Below are positions 39,268-49,786 of a DNA stretch of 64,000 nucleotides, piece after piece; the first letter of the stretch is position 1, and each line of letters begins with the position of its first letter. Location of the stretch: the NCBI RefSeq assembly GCF_032854445.1, contig NC_088302.1, positions 15,061,338 through 15,125,337 on the forward strand. Direction: 5' to 3'. The DNA is from Liolophura sinensis. Lineage: Eukaryota > Mollusca > Polyplacophora > Chitonida > Chitonidae. A program made the position numbers and the translations under genes. Below the pieces are notes generated by a model. The model did no database searches. It saw nothing but the letters and a program-made list of their open reading frames with translations, and was not told where the DNA came from.

Positions 39268-39345
39268 TGCTGCAAGATCTTCACACGTGCGATCAGAAAG
39301 GAAGCCATTATGAGCTGGATTTGAACTCACAGTGGCATGTACCTG
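39268..39345 (-). mobile_element. SINE, family A, head fragment
   Basis: Reads gctgcaagatcttcacacgt, then tgagctggatttgaactcac, the reversed tRNA-like head of the family. Confidence 0.6.
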
Positions 39346-39529
39346 CATATATGTCTACAAATAGATTATACATTGCGTTTCGTAATCCTGTATATACATG
39401 GCGAAAAGTTATGTTCAATTTCCTGCACTCATAAACTTTGTGACCTCAAGGTCATAAGATCAGGAATGGAACCCCGATCGGGTGATACTAAAGACTAAAA
39501 CTACTCAAAATGGACTTTAAACACTGAGT

Positions 39530-39715
39530 CTAATGCAAAGAAACATGACTGGTTGGCCCGGTCTCAGTATAATGTGAGTGTGGGTGGGGTGTCATGTCTT
39601 CAGCATGATACCTCAGTGGCGGCACCACTTGCATGAATGGACTTGCCTTGCCACAAGACACAGTATATATGTGTACACACACCAAATAACTCCTCGTCGT
39701 CATAAGACGTGAAAA
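39530..39715 (+). mobile_element. Dispersed repeat, family B (SINE-like), copy 1
   Basis: Shares aacatgactggttggcccgg, cagtataatgtgagtgtggg, tggggtgtcatgtc, cagcatgatacctcagtggc and ctcctcgtcgtcata with copies at 61.8 and 63.7 kb. Confidence 0.75.
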
Positions 39716-40013
39716 CCCAAGCATACACACGCATGCGCATACATACATACACACACACATACATATATTGCTGCGGAAATAAGTGAAATAATCTTGAGCA
39801 TATACAGAAAAAATATCTGGATGGTGAACACAGATATATGGATAGCTAAATTTCCAATATAAACGGCCACTTCTTGGCTGATGGAAAATGGTTTATTTTC
39901 AGTTATGTACAGAAAATGATGTATTTGCTGCTGATTTAGTTGTAAAAATCAATAATTTTGTCATTGTCACGTTCATAATTCTTCGTAGATTTTAAAAAAT
40001 TTCGTCCCTGACT

Positions 40014-40093
40014 CTATCGTCTGGACCGCCGACCACGAAACAAACCGTAGAATCTCCGTCGCAGGGGTTTTCTGGGTTTAGACTGCACCTTGT
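40014..40093 (-). CDS. Unrecognised gene, exon 7 (basic tail, stop)
   Basis: Acceptor tattccag. Codes DKVQSKPRKPLRRRFYGLFR to the TAG at 40014-40016. Confidence 0.7.
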
Positions 40094-43000
40094 CTGGAAT
40101 AAAAAAGATGTCAAACATTAAACAACACCGTTCAAGAGTTCTAGCAAAAAAAAAAAAAAAACTCCCACAGATTCACACCAAACATCACATTTACCAGAAG
40201 AAAAATGGAATAGTTTCAATTCTGGAATTCTGTCTTTGGATAATGAGACAAATCGTCTTGCCTATTTTTGCGTATTTATGACAACCACCCATGAGTATAC
40301 CTGAACGCCTTCTTATAAGTGGGCAATTCTTGAGCACGGTGTTAGACATCAATCAGTCAATCAATTTATTTGTCGTATATAGCAACGAATTGGATGATGC
40401 AAAAGGTTTCAATATTCAATCACAATTTTTCATGCAAAAGTGAATTGGTGTGATAAATTACAAGCGTTAATTCAGAGGCCTACATAACACCCCTAACGGC
40501 AAATGTGAAACGTTCAGAATCTCAGGCCATATCCGTACAACCGTTCTCATTCCGGCTGTAACCTGGAGAACCGAAACATTTAACATTTTCTCAACCTAAT
40601 GACTGCTTCCTCTCTCTTCGTACGTAGGAAGGTCTCACAGAAACTTGCAGATGGCCGTGGGTTTCCCGCGGGCTCTGCCCGGTTTCCCACCATAATGCTG
40701 GCCGCCGTTGTATAAGTGAAATATTCTTATGTATGGAGTAACAGAGCAATTAAATAAATAAATTAACCGTTTGGTTGATTAAATGACTGGAGTTTAACGT
40801 CGTACTCAGATTACTTAATTTAAGCTGTGTTTCCACGCGGACACGTCGTTGAGCAAGCGTGCGATTTCTTGTCCGTTATTGTTTTCGCGAATGGGAATTA
40901 CAGAAATTCGCTGGAGTGTTTCATCGCGTTCATGTAAGATGTCTCATTTTACACGCATCAGACAAGGATTTATTGGTGCGATGAACTGAGGGAGAAGAAC
41001 AATCATATATAGGTAAACGCAGGTGTGGAAAAACTTTTCCGAATGCGTGGCGCAAACACAAGGACTAACGCAAACGAAATCACGTGTCCACGGAAACACA
41101 GCTTTAACTTTTTAAACCATGTATATTTATTTATTTTATTGAATTGGTATTTTACGCCGTACTCAAGAGTATTTCACTTATACGATGGTGAAAGGAAACC
41201 TTAAACCATGGATATGATTGTATATATATAGTGATACTCTATACACATGCATATTAAGATAGAAAACTTACCAGTTACCAAATTTGGTCGGTCGGCTGTG
41301 TCATTCTCATCGTCCACGCCACAGTTTTCCCTGAAATACTTAGTCAAGGCCACGACTTCTGGGTCGTTCTCGTCCTAAAATGAAAGTTAATTTATATGTT
41401 TGATTGATGTTTTTACATGCCACAATCTTTTTCTCATACAGACTACGAAGATGCATGGTTAGGCTATAATAATTCTGGAAAAGCGAAACAATCTTGTACC
41501 TCGCTATAAAGCACCGAACATACCCACTGATGTACGCCTACAACTAATTAACATAGTTTGATATATTTACAGAACTTGGCACGCACCTATTCAACACTGT
41601 ACATTGGAAAACGACTTTGTAAATAAGGCACAGTTTGATGAAGAGTATTTTGTGTAAAGTAGCCCTTAATTTAGTACATTTATCTTTCTACAAAATACGT
41701 TGTAAGGGTAGCTAAGGGCTTACTTAAAGGAGAAGAAAATCTAAAAGCATGACACTTTAGGCTGAAAAGAGCACATTTTTTTTTCTATCTGGTGGTGCCT
41801 GCTGCATAATTTTGCCATTTCCCTCGCCATGCACGTAAAGCCTGAAAACGGCAAAGCTGGCATAAATCCCTGAGTCCATCGCGTCCTCCATCTTTAACAC
41901 CTTGTAATTTGTGAGGGGGTGTGTTGCCTCTCAGCCAGTGAGAATCATTAAAACTGCCGGCTTGTTCGTGTAAACTCGGAACCTACGTCCAACGTTCCGG
42001 TTTCTCGATCGTCAAGCGGAAAACGAACTGTACTGTTCGCTACCTCCCAGGAAGAAAAATTCTACGGGAAATGTATGAACTGCACTTCGGTGGTTTCCGA
42101 CGGCAATTCTCCTCCTAACACAGAAGACTTCAGGACTAGTTCTTAAGCAAAATGCTCACAGCGGATTTTGGCGCTGACTTTATTTATAATTTATCAACTT
42201 GAGGTATATATTAGAATTTTTTTAAGGCATGCACCTGCGAGGAAAAGCATACTCTTTTCAATGGTATTTGATAGATATTTAAATTTTCTTCTCCTTTAAC
42301 TAAGTATGCAGCATTAAACCGGACCCATATCATGTAAGGTTTGGAAGAATGTATCGCACTTACCACACCCACCCTTTGCCCGTATTTCTCCAGCAGTATT
42401 TCTATAGCTGAAATGAAAAACAGTAAAATTTCTTTAGATCGAAAGGAAACGAACATTTGTCGTGTGTATAATAATATGAAAATCTAATTTTGCAATTTAA
42501 TAACTATATATATAGATATGTACATCAGGTGGTAACATATGAACATTCGTAACTAAAACAGCACTGTCACGTGGTTGATTATTATGAATGTTCGTGATGA
42601 AAACCAGACACTAACTCTTAGGTCACGTGGTGAATTATTTTGAATGTTCGTGAGGAAAACCGGGCACCAACAATCTGATCATGTGGTTAATGATTTATGA
42701 GGAAAATGAGGTTAATTGTCATGAACATTCGTGAGAAAAGACTCTATATACACTTACATGTTTCTCCAGACCTTTCCGCCTCTTCCTCCAACTCATCAAG
42801 TTTCTGCTGAACCGTCTTATCAAATATGTCCAAGAAACCTGTGGGCGTGAACAGTATCTTTTACATGTCATGTCTGTATTTTTTTTCTTTCTTTTCATGT
42901 CATGTCTTTTTTCCGCCTGCGCAAGAGATGACCATAGTGGTTTATATCATGGATTTAAAATTTAAGCTATTATTTGCATCGTTGGCTCCATACTTGTGCA

Positions 43001-43649
43001 AGGGTTTCTAGTGTAGTACAAGAATCTGGAAAAAAAATCTTCACCCGTTCGCAGAAGAAGTCAGAATACAGATTTTAAATCGATTAAATTTCCATGTTTT
43101 TAGACTGACCTTGAATTTCGTTCTTCGGTAACAACTTCCAGCCCAGTTCGTGTAATACTTCCATTGCGGGTCTGGTCAGCAATTTCTGTAAAAAACAGTT
43201 CATCAAAGTGTGTGATTTCCTCATGCCAAAATTAATACAGTAAAAGAGGAGCTATGTTATATTTCTCTCCCAACCCATAACAGCCAAAATAGGCTAACTG
43301 AAGATCTCAATTGCAATTGCTTCAGAACTGTGGAATGCATAATCCTTGACATATTTTGTCTCAGACAGCCCTGTCTATCGTTTAGTATCTACCCGTATAT
43401 TATAGCACTCTTCCATCACCCTCCCTCTAGCCCTACAGACAAGGCCTCGCGTGTTCGAATCCAGCCCTCGCCGCATGGCTCGGCAGAGGCTTTCAGTCAG
43501 GAGGTTTGTCAGATACCTGGCGAAGGGCTGACTTTGTTTTCTCACAGTTATGTTCGGTCTCCTCTGTTCATAAAGCTGACTTACGTAGTATAAGTGAAAT
43601 ATTTTTCAGTTCGGTCTTACACCAATCAATACATCAATCAATACATACA

Positions 43650-43720
<71 letters not shown>

Positions 43721-44368
43721 ACCTTGATGTATATGTAGAGCTGTTCATAATGATGACTTCGTCAGTTAAGTTTAAAAATTCACCACAAACTCACTGTCAA
43801 AGAATCTGGGAGGCCCTGGCCTCCTCTGTCGATCCCTAGCTCTGTCTTCCATCTTGTCCATGGCGGACCATATGAACAGCCATTTTGAATACTCTGTCAA
43901 AAAGTTGAGATTTTGTTTAAATTATTTGACTCTCTGCTTGAACGTAAGGTCGCGTATAGACTGACGGGCAATGCAATAGAAGACTTAGGGCAGAGACAGC
44001 TATGCACGAAGGTGGGATAATTGAACAACATTTTCTTCGAAACAGTAGGCCTACATTGTTAGCTTATCCAGATCAAAGCTTTATGATTACAAAACATATA
44101 TTCACAGAAATGTGCCACAAGAAATAAACTACGCAAGGTCTTACATATATGCATATATTACATAAGTACACATTTCTATAATGTATGAAGAAGACAAGTA
44201 TATACTTGTTTCTACTCGCACAATATCAACGGGTATGCCTTTTTGTTTTAATAAACGCAAAGCATGATGAAGTATACCCGCCCTTGTAATAAGCGTTACA
44301 TGTTCTACTCACAGCCTGGATTTCTTACCGTCAATCATCGTCATTCCCTCTGCAATTCTGTCCGCCAT
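40014..44368 (-). CDS. Unrecognised seven-exon protein, 177 aa
   Basis: Exons in coding order are 44329-44368, 43784-43893, 43110-43185, 42758-42838, 42364-42407, 41272-41374 and 40014-40093. Phases join without a break and the 534 bases give 177 residues. I do not recognise the family. The N-terminus (MADRIAEGMTMID) is followed by an aromatic, charged helix (EYSKWLFIWSAMDKMEDRAR) and an Arg/Pro stretch ending FFDSEFV. Next come a hydrophobic segment (AMEVLHELGWKLLPKNE), an acidic likely helix (QQKLDELEEEAERS), SIEILLEKYGQRVGV, a very acidic stretch (DENDPEVVAL, VDDENDTADR) and a strongly basic tail (KPRKPLRRRFYGLFRGRRSRR with TAG). There is no signal peptide or membrane segment. The basic end could be a nuclear or nucleic-acid contact; that is a guess. 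The exon 2 donor (gtgaat after Val) was chosen because it keeps phase. The 3'UTR probably runs to an AATAAA near 39,892-39,897. Confidence 0.75.
40620..40765 (+). mobile_element. SINE, family A
   Basis: Contains aacttgcagatggccgtggg, cataatgctggccgccgttg, gtgaaatattcttatgtatg and an aataaataa tail. It lies antisense in intron 6 of the unrecognised gene. Another tail fragment lies at 40318-40365. Confidence 0.85.
41120..41205 (-). mobile_element. SINE, family A, 3' fragment
   Basis: Reverse-oriented: tatttatttattttattgaa, ttacgccgtactcaagagta, tttcacttatacgatgg. Confidence 0.75.
41272..41374 (-). CDS. Unrecognised gene, exon 6 (acidic)
   Basis: Acceptor cattttag, donor gtaagt. Codes DENDPEVVALTKYFRENC to RPNLVT, ending in phase 1. 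Confidence 0.8.
41728..42295. mobile_element. Non-autonomous DNA transposon with TTAA target duplication
   Basis: The element is flanked by TTAA on both sides (41724-41727 and 42296-42299). Its ends are inverted repeats: AGGAGAAGAAAATcTaAA on the left and the same with a single mismatch on the right. A second paired block, GAAAAGAG, lies further in. It is 568 bp with no ORF. TTAA duplication is typical of piggyBac and Kolobok elements. It lies in intron 5 of the unrecognised gene. Confidence 0.85.
42364..42407 (-). CDS. Unrecognised gene, exon 5
   Basis: Acceptor catttcag, donor gtaagt, only 44 bases. Codes IEILLEKYGQRVGV. Confidence 0.75.
42565..42690 (+). repeat. Tandem ~55-bp repeats with E-box
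   Basis: Two good units start gtcacgtggttgattattat and gtcacgtggtgaattatttt and continue gaatgttcgtgatgaaaacc or gaatgttcgtgaggaaaacc. A third decayed unit follows from tcatgtggttaatg. They lie in intron 4 of the unrecognised gene. Confidence 0.7.
42758..42838 (-). CDS. Unrecognised gene, exon 4
   Basis: Acceptor gcccacag, donor gtaagt. Codes FLDIFDKTVQQKLDELEEEA to SGET. Confidence 0.75.
43110..43185 (-). CDS. Unrecognised gene, exon 3
   Basis: Acceptor ttttttacag, donor gtcagt. Codes KLLTRPAMEVLHELGWKLLP to EIQ. Confidence 0.8.
43425..43721 (+). mobile_element. tRNA-headed SINE, second type, with (AAAT)n tail
   Basis: The head has gcctcgcgtgttcgaatcca, the body cagtcaggaggtttgtcaga and gcgaagggctgac, and the end gtataagtgaaatatttttc. 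The tail is a ~70-bp pure AAAT array (43651-43721). Confidence 0.8.
43784..43893 (-). CDS. Unrecognised gene, exon 2
   Basis: Acceptor tttgacag. Codes EYSKWLFIWSAMDKMEDRAR to FFDSEFV. The stronger-looking donor gtgagt at 43789-43794 would break the frame with exon 3, so the gtgaat donor at 43778-43783 was preferred. Confidence 0.7.
44329..44368 (-). CDS. Unrecognised gene, exon 1 with start codon
   Basis: The ATG at 44366-44368 has an A three bases before it (aacaatggcgg). It codes 13 residues, then donor gtaaga. Confidence 0.75.
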
Positions 44369-44511
44369 TGTTTACTGACAAAGATTGTTGTATATAAACC
44401 TATATATACAAGTGATCTGTAATATAAAGTTTAAATGGTTTACGTTACTGCGCATGTTGCACATCACGAGTATACGCATGAATTTACTTAATGTCAAAAT
44501 TTTTAATCGTC

Positions 44512-44533
44512 GGGGGTGGGGGGGGGGGGGGGG
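44512..44533 (+). repeat. G-rich run (G5-T-G16)
   Basis: Five G, one T, then sixteen G, just upstream of the first exon of the unrecognised gene. It could fold as a G-quadruplex and is also a likely assembly weak point. Confidence 0.9.
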
Positions 44534-44939
44534 CTCTTGATTAAATTAGTTGTGTGTTTGTAGCTTGTCATGCCAGGTATACCAAGTGAAAGACGTCGGG
44601 GTTTCCTGCAAGGTTTACACCTAATTTCCGTCACCTTCAGATAGATCAGCTAGTGAATAATGCTAATAATGCTTCCACATATTCAAATTAGCACCATTGC
44701 TGTGGTAGCCATGCATGTGGCACAACACAATTTCATTTTTTTTCACGATTAATAACAACGCAGGAAAATTAATAATGTGGTGGCAAAAGTTTGCATAAGA
44801 TAGGTGCATATATACACTGTGATATAGAATTAGATCAACCAAATGCATGGCTATCTTCTATCAGATGTTGCAGATTAATATATATAATACAGATACAATG
44901 TATAAAACCTTATATAACTTACCAAATCAACTTTCCTGG

Positions 44940-46170
<1,231 letters not shown>

Positions 46171-46432
46171 GGCGCTAATGGCTTCCGTCGAAGCCACTAG
46201 CACATGGTGTACTTTACTTAGCTATCGTCATTGTTTCAGACACAGCGACTTATGTAACTGTTTCTGTTCTATTTGTGCATAACGTTGTGACACCACGATG
46301 TTGTATGTGACATTGTGACGTCCAATCCCCCGCTACGAAAGTGTTACTATATATAAATAACCAATCGTAGGGCAAATAGCTTTGTAATGTACCTGACGTC
46401 CCATTCAAGGTACGCAAGGTACGTCAGAGAAC

Positions 46433-46654
46433 CTGGGGCTGATTCCACAAAACGTTTCTGACTGAAGTCTAAATTTGAAGTACGTTGTTAAAGCTTATTT
46501 TGGTGTTTTGGAAATTGAAATTCTGTCCACCTCATTAATGTCATCTTGAAATAAATGTTTCCAAATTTCAACTTTCATTATAAAAAACTATGTATCGTAA
46601 AGAGTTTATAGATTTTTACTTAAATCTGAAACGGCTTAGTGGAATCGGCCCCAG
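46433..46654. mobile_element. MITE with ctggggc(c/t)gattccac ends
   Basis: The left end ctggggctgattccacaaaa and the inverted right end ctggggccgattccactaag match at most positions for about 16 bases. They continue weakly through cgtttctgactgaagt against cgtttcagatttaagt. Length 222 bp, no ORF. Confidence 0.75.
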
Positions 46655-46819
46655 ACTAGTAATCCACTCAGCTCCGTCGTCACAATGTATTTGTTCATGA
46701 AGCAACGCATACTGTCTTTGAATCCAAGGCAAAAATTTAGCGTTGCTATCTGTATGTAGCAACGTATCCCCACATGGGTTCTAGGCGATTAGACTTTCAT
46801 GACAAGTACCACGCATTGG

Positions 46820-46890
46820 TCATATTTATTTATATTTTTATTTCATTGGATTGTTTTTTAACGCCTGTATGCTTAAGAATCTTAAAGGCG
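46820..46890 (-). mobile_element. SINE tail fragment, decayed
   Basis: tttcattggattgttttttaacgcc and tgcttaagaatctta resemble the reversed end of family A. The adjacent sequence to 47,180 may be a further decayed SINE. Confidence 0.4.
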
Positions 46891-47309
46891 GTCAATTCTA
46901 AACGTGGAGAAAAGCGGAGTTCCCGATATATACACATTACTGACTAACACGCTATGATACATAGAAATATGCACACTATATTCGTGAAAAAAGGACTTTT
47001 CACCTAACGCCAGAAGGCGAAAATGGCCACAGAATCGTTGTCGACCAGTTATTGACACCAAGGCTCCAGGACCAAGGAGAGCGCGGGATACAACAAATCC
47101 CCTGTCCAAGACAGGGTTGAGCCCATATATCACGGGTCCTAGCGACTGAAAGACAAGCGCGCATCCCGCTCCCACATATTGTGGTCTGTCCGCATGATGT
47201 TTATTTGCATGATGCCTGTCCAACTGTAGATTTTTTTATTTTTATTTTATTTTACGGGATAAGTTGAGTAGAACATGTGGGTGTAGTAAACCAGACAGCT
47301 GGGAGCAAA

Positions 47310-47516
47310 TCACCGAAATTCGCCAGGTACCATGTCTAACAAAAGTTTAAACTTCGGTGACAAACTATTCCAACAACTAAGTGGCTTCTTGCTGTGTAAA
47401 ACACACCATTTTCTGCTATTACGCTGCAGTGCTTGTGAACGACTAGTTGGCGTAACGGGCGCTGTTTTATGAAAGCAGTGACATACTATAGAGGACAACA
47501 CTGTTTGGACCGACAT
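47310..47516 (-). CDS. Small hypothetical ORF, 68 aa
   Basis: The ATG at 47514-47516 opens MSVQTVLSSIVCHCFHKTAP, and the ORF ends VPGEFR with a stop. The first 40 residues lack acidic residues and are rich in Ser, Arg and Lys, which would suit a mitochondrial leader. No family is recognised. It may be chance, or an exon of an unseen gene between the unrecognised gene and MYDGF. Confidence 0.2.
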   Translation of the reverse strand: MSVQTVLSSIVCHCFHKTAPVTPTSRSQALQRNSRKWCVLHSKKPLSCWNSLSPKFKLLLDMVPGEFR

Positions 47517-47783
47517 GTTGGAGGCGGACACTGTTACTCATCATGGGCACTTACTGTTTCAGACGTATCAATTAGATCAAGGTCTATATTCACAATCAGC
47601 CAATCAGTGGCCTCTCTGTAGGCCTTAAACAGACTTCTCACTGTTCACCTGCGGTGCAAAACAACACTTCAGGGTGAAACGTCTGCATATTTCATAAGTT
47701 TACGCAATCTTCGTTAAATATGGTACACCAGCAACAATGAATATGTTAAAACAAAACAAAACCCACCTTGTGCCTGTACATCT

Positions 47784-47789
47784 TTTATT
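47784..47789 (-). terminator. Poly(A) signal of MYDGF
   Basis: AATAAA on the minus strand (tttatt on plus), 1.9 kb after the MYDGF stop. No gene lies between, so 47,765-49,706 is read as a long 3'UTR. Confidence 0.5.
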
Positions 47790-49706
47790 GCATTTGTAGG
47801 ATTAATAAACCCTCGTATTTCACATTTCCTTGCACGATTATTTAAGTGTGGATTACATCATATAAATATTTTCTTTTGTTTCTTACAAAAAAGCAAAAAG
47901 TATTGAGCCATCTTTTTACCAATTTCCAAAAATTAAACCATTATCAATACATATTGTGTATGTACAAAAAGTATGTCACAGCTTCATTACCATGGTAACC
48001 AGACCACCACCAAACATTACACACAGAGGCGATAAACTTCACAGCACATGAGCCTATTGTCTTATTATCATTAGAAACAACTTCAAAATATAATTTCATG
48101 TCAAACATCACATGAAGGCAAAGGAGACTTGGGATCAGTTTCTAGTCTGTCAGCTGGTAGATACAGACTTAACAAGGCCTATAAAATTTCAAGAAAAATC
48201 ACCCACTAATTCATGTTCATAGCCGATGATCATCATAGCCTGACAGGCGATAAAATTTAATGGGCATGGTTTTCTACATACATCACTTGAACTATCTTAC
48301 AAACTGACTCAATATAAAGGCATTTTACGCCAATTCGCACAAATAGCGTATTTATATGGAGATGTATGCTATTTTAGATGCTTCTCCACAACAATAATAT
48401 GCTTTATAGAGCTTTAACACTTATAGCCTATAGATTTACAACAACCACTGCTTTCAAATCTAGCATATATCAGGTAAGAATGATGTATTCTGTCCAAATT
48501 CATATTTTTAGGTATGCCTTTGGATACCTTATACTGTGAACTCAAAGAAGTTACATCTCCTTTACAATCGGCTAGCTACAGCATAAAATAAAAATGGGAA
48601 ATTTCAAGATGAGCCCGCTAATGGGAAATCTTTTACAAACGCTGTATCATATGCATCTTGCTCGATGATTGTTATCGTCGGCTTTACACCAGGCGCATGT
48701 TGTGATTGATACCCAAATTAGTACAACTGACCTGAAAGCAATGTAACTCAGAAATGCCAGGTTTACCTGTTTTCTGTTTCGTTTTCACAAAAGTTTGTAC
48801 ATTACTTTTCATTTAATTATACTCTTATATACCGTCACATTATCATGTTATATCCCTGACAATGAAGTTCATAAGAAAACAGATTCATATAGATTTATGA
48901 AAAAAAATGGCCAAGAATGATAAATCCTCATCAGCTTAACATAGTAATTTCTTCTACGATGTAACACATGATGTGAAGTCACAAATACCATATTTCTGAA
49001 ATACTGTTGGCCACATTCTGGCAGCTTGCAATAGTACTTTCGTTACCTTGGGTTTTCAGACTAAATGACAGCATCATGCCTGTCAAACAATACTTAGCTT
49101 GGACATGCCCAACTCTCATAATTATTTTATGCCACCTTAACTCGGACTATAAAATAACCACCACAAGAAAAATCACACCTCTCATTCAACAAGGCCTTTT
49201 ATGACAGTAAAAAGCCAAGAACAAAAGTAGAAGACATATCAAAACAATCTTCCATATTTTTTTTTTTTCCCATCCATGTTCTGAATTATAGCCCAAATTT
49301 ATATTGGGTATTATTTGCCTCTATCAAGGGGAATCAGTTGCATTATTGCAGTAACAAGGAATACTTTCACCTGTAAAGTTTAACATTTTTCAGGTGATAC
49401 ATTTTGATTGATTCTGACCGATTCATCCACCTTATGATTTAAGAGTTTTTCATGAAGTTTGATCAATTCCTTATGAGAAAAACTTAAGCAGTGGCATCAA
49501 AAGTATTACTTTAAGGCCTTTGTGTGCTTCTGAAAGAGAATGTTCACATACCAAACTTTAGATGAAATACAGTATCATGTTTTAACAGAGACAAACAGCC
49601 CAGCACCAGCCAATCTTTATTCTACTGCCTTGTTTTCACTATCTTTGCTGATGTAGTTTGTGTTAATGATAAAAGACAAAATGTTTTCACTGCATGTAGA
49701 TTTTCA

Positions 49707-49786
49707 TCACAATTCACTTTTCCCAGCATTTGCATAAACATTTACTCTTGACAGTTCAGCTCCAAAGCCTCCTTCCTTGCTCGCAA
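49707..49786 (-). CDS. MYDGF: MYDGF exon 5 (KSEL end)
   Basis: Acceptor ttccacag. Codes ASKEGGFGAELSRVNVYANA to GKSEL and TGA. Confidence 0.88.

Noticed and set aside
43789..43794. gtgagt donor for exon 2 of the unrecognised gene
   Set aside because: It matches consensus better, but it leaves phase 1 while exon 3 reads well only in phase 0. The gtgaat donor at 43778-43783 restores the frame.
46882..47223. 113-codon minus-strand ORF
   Set aside because: The region looks like decayed SINE sequence and the frame has no family features.
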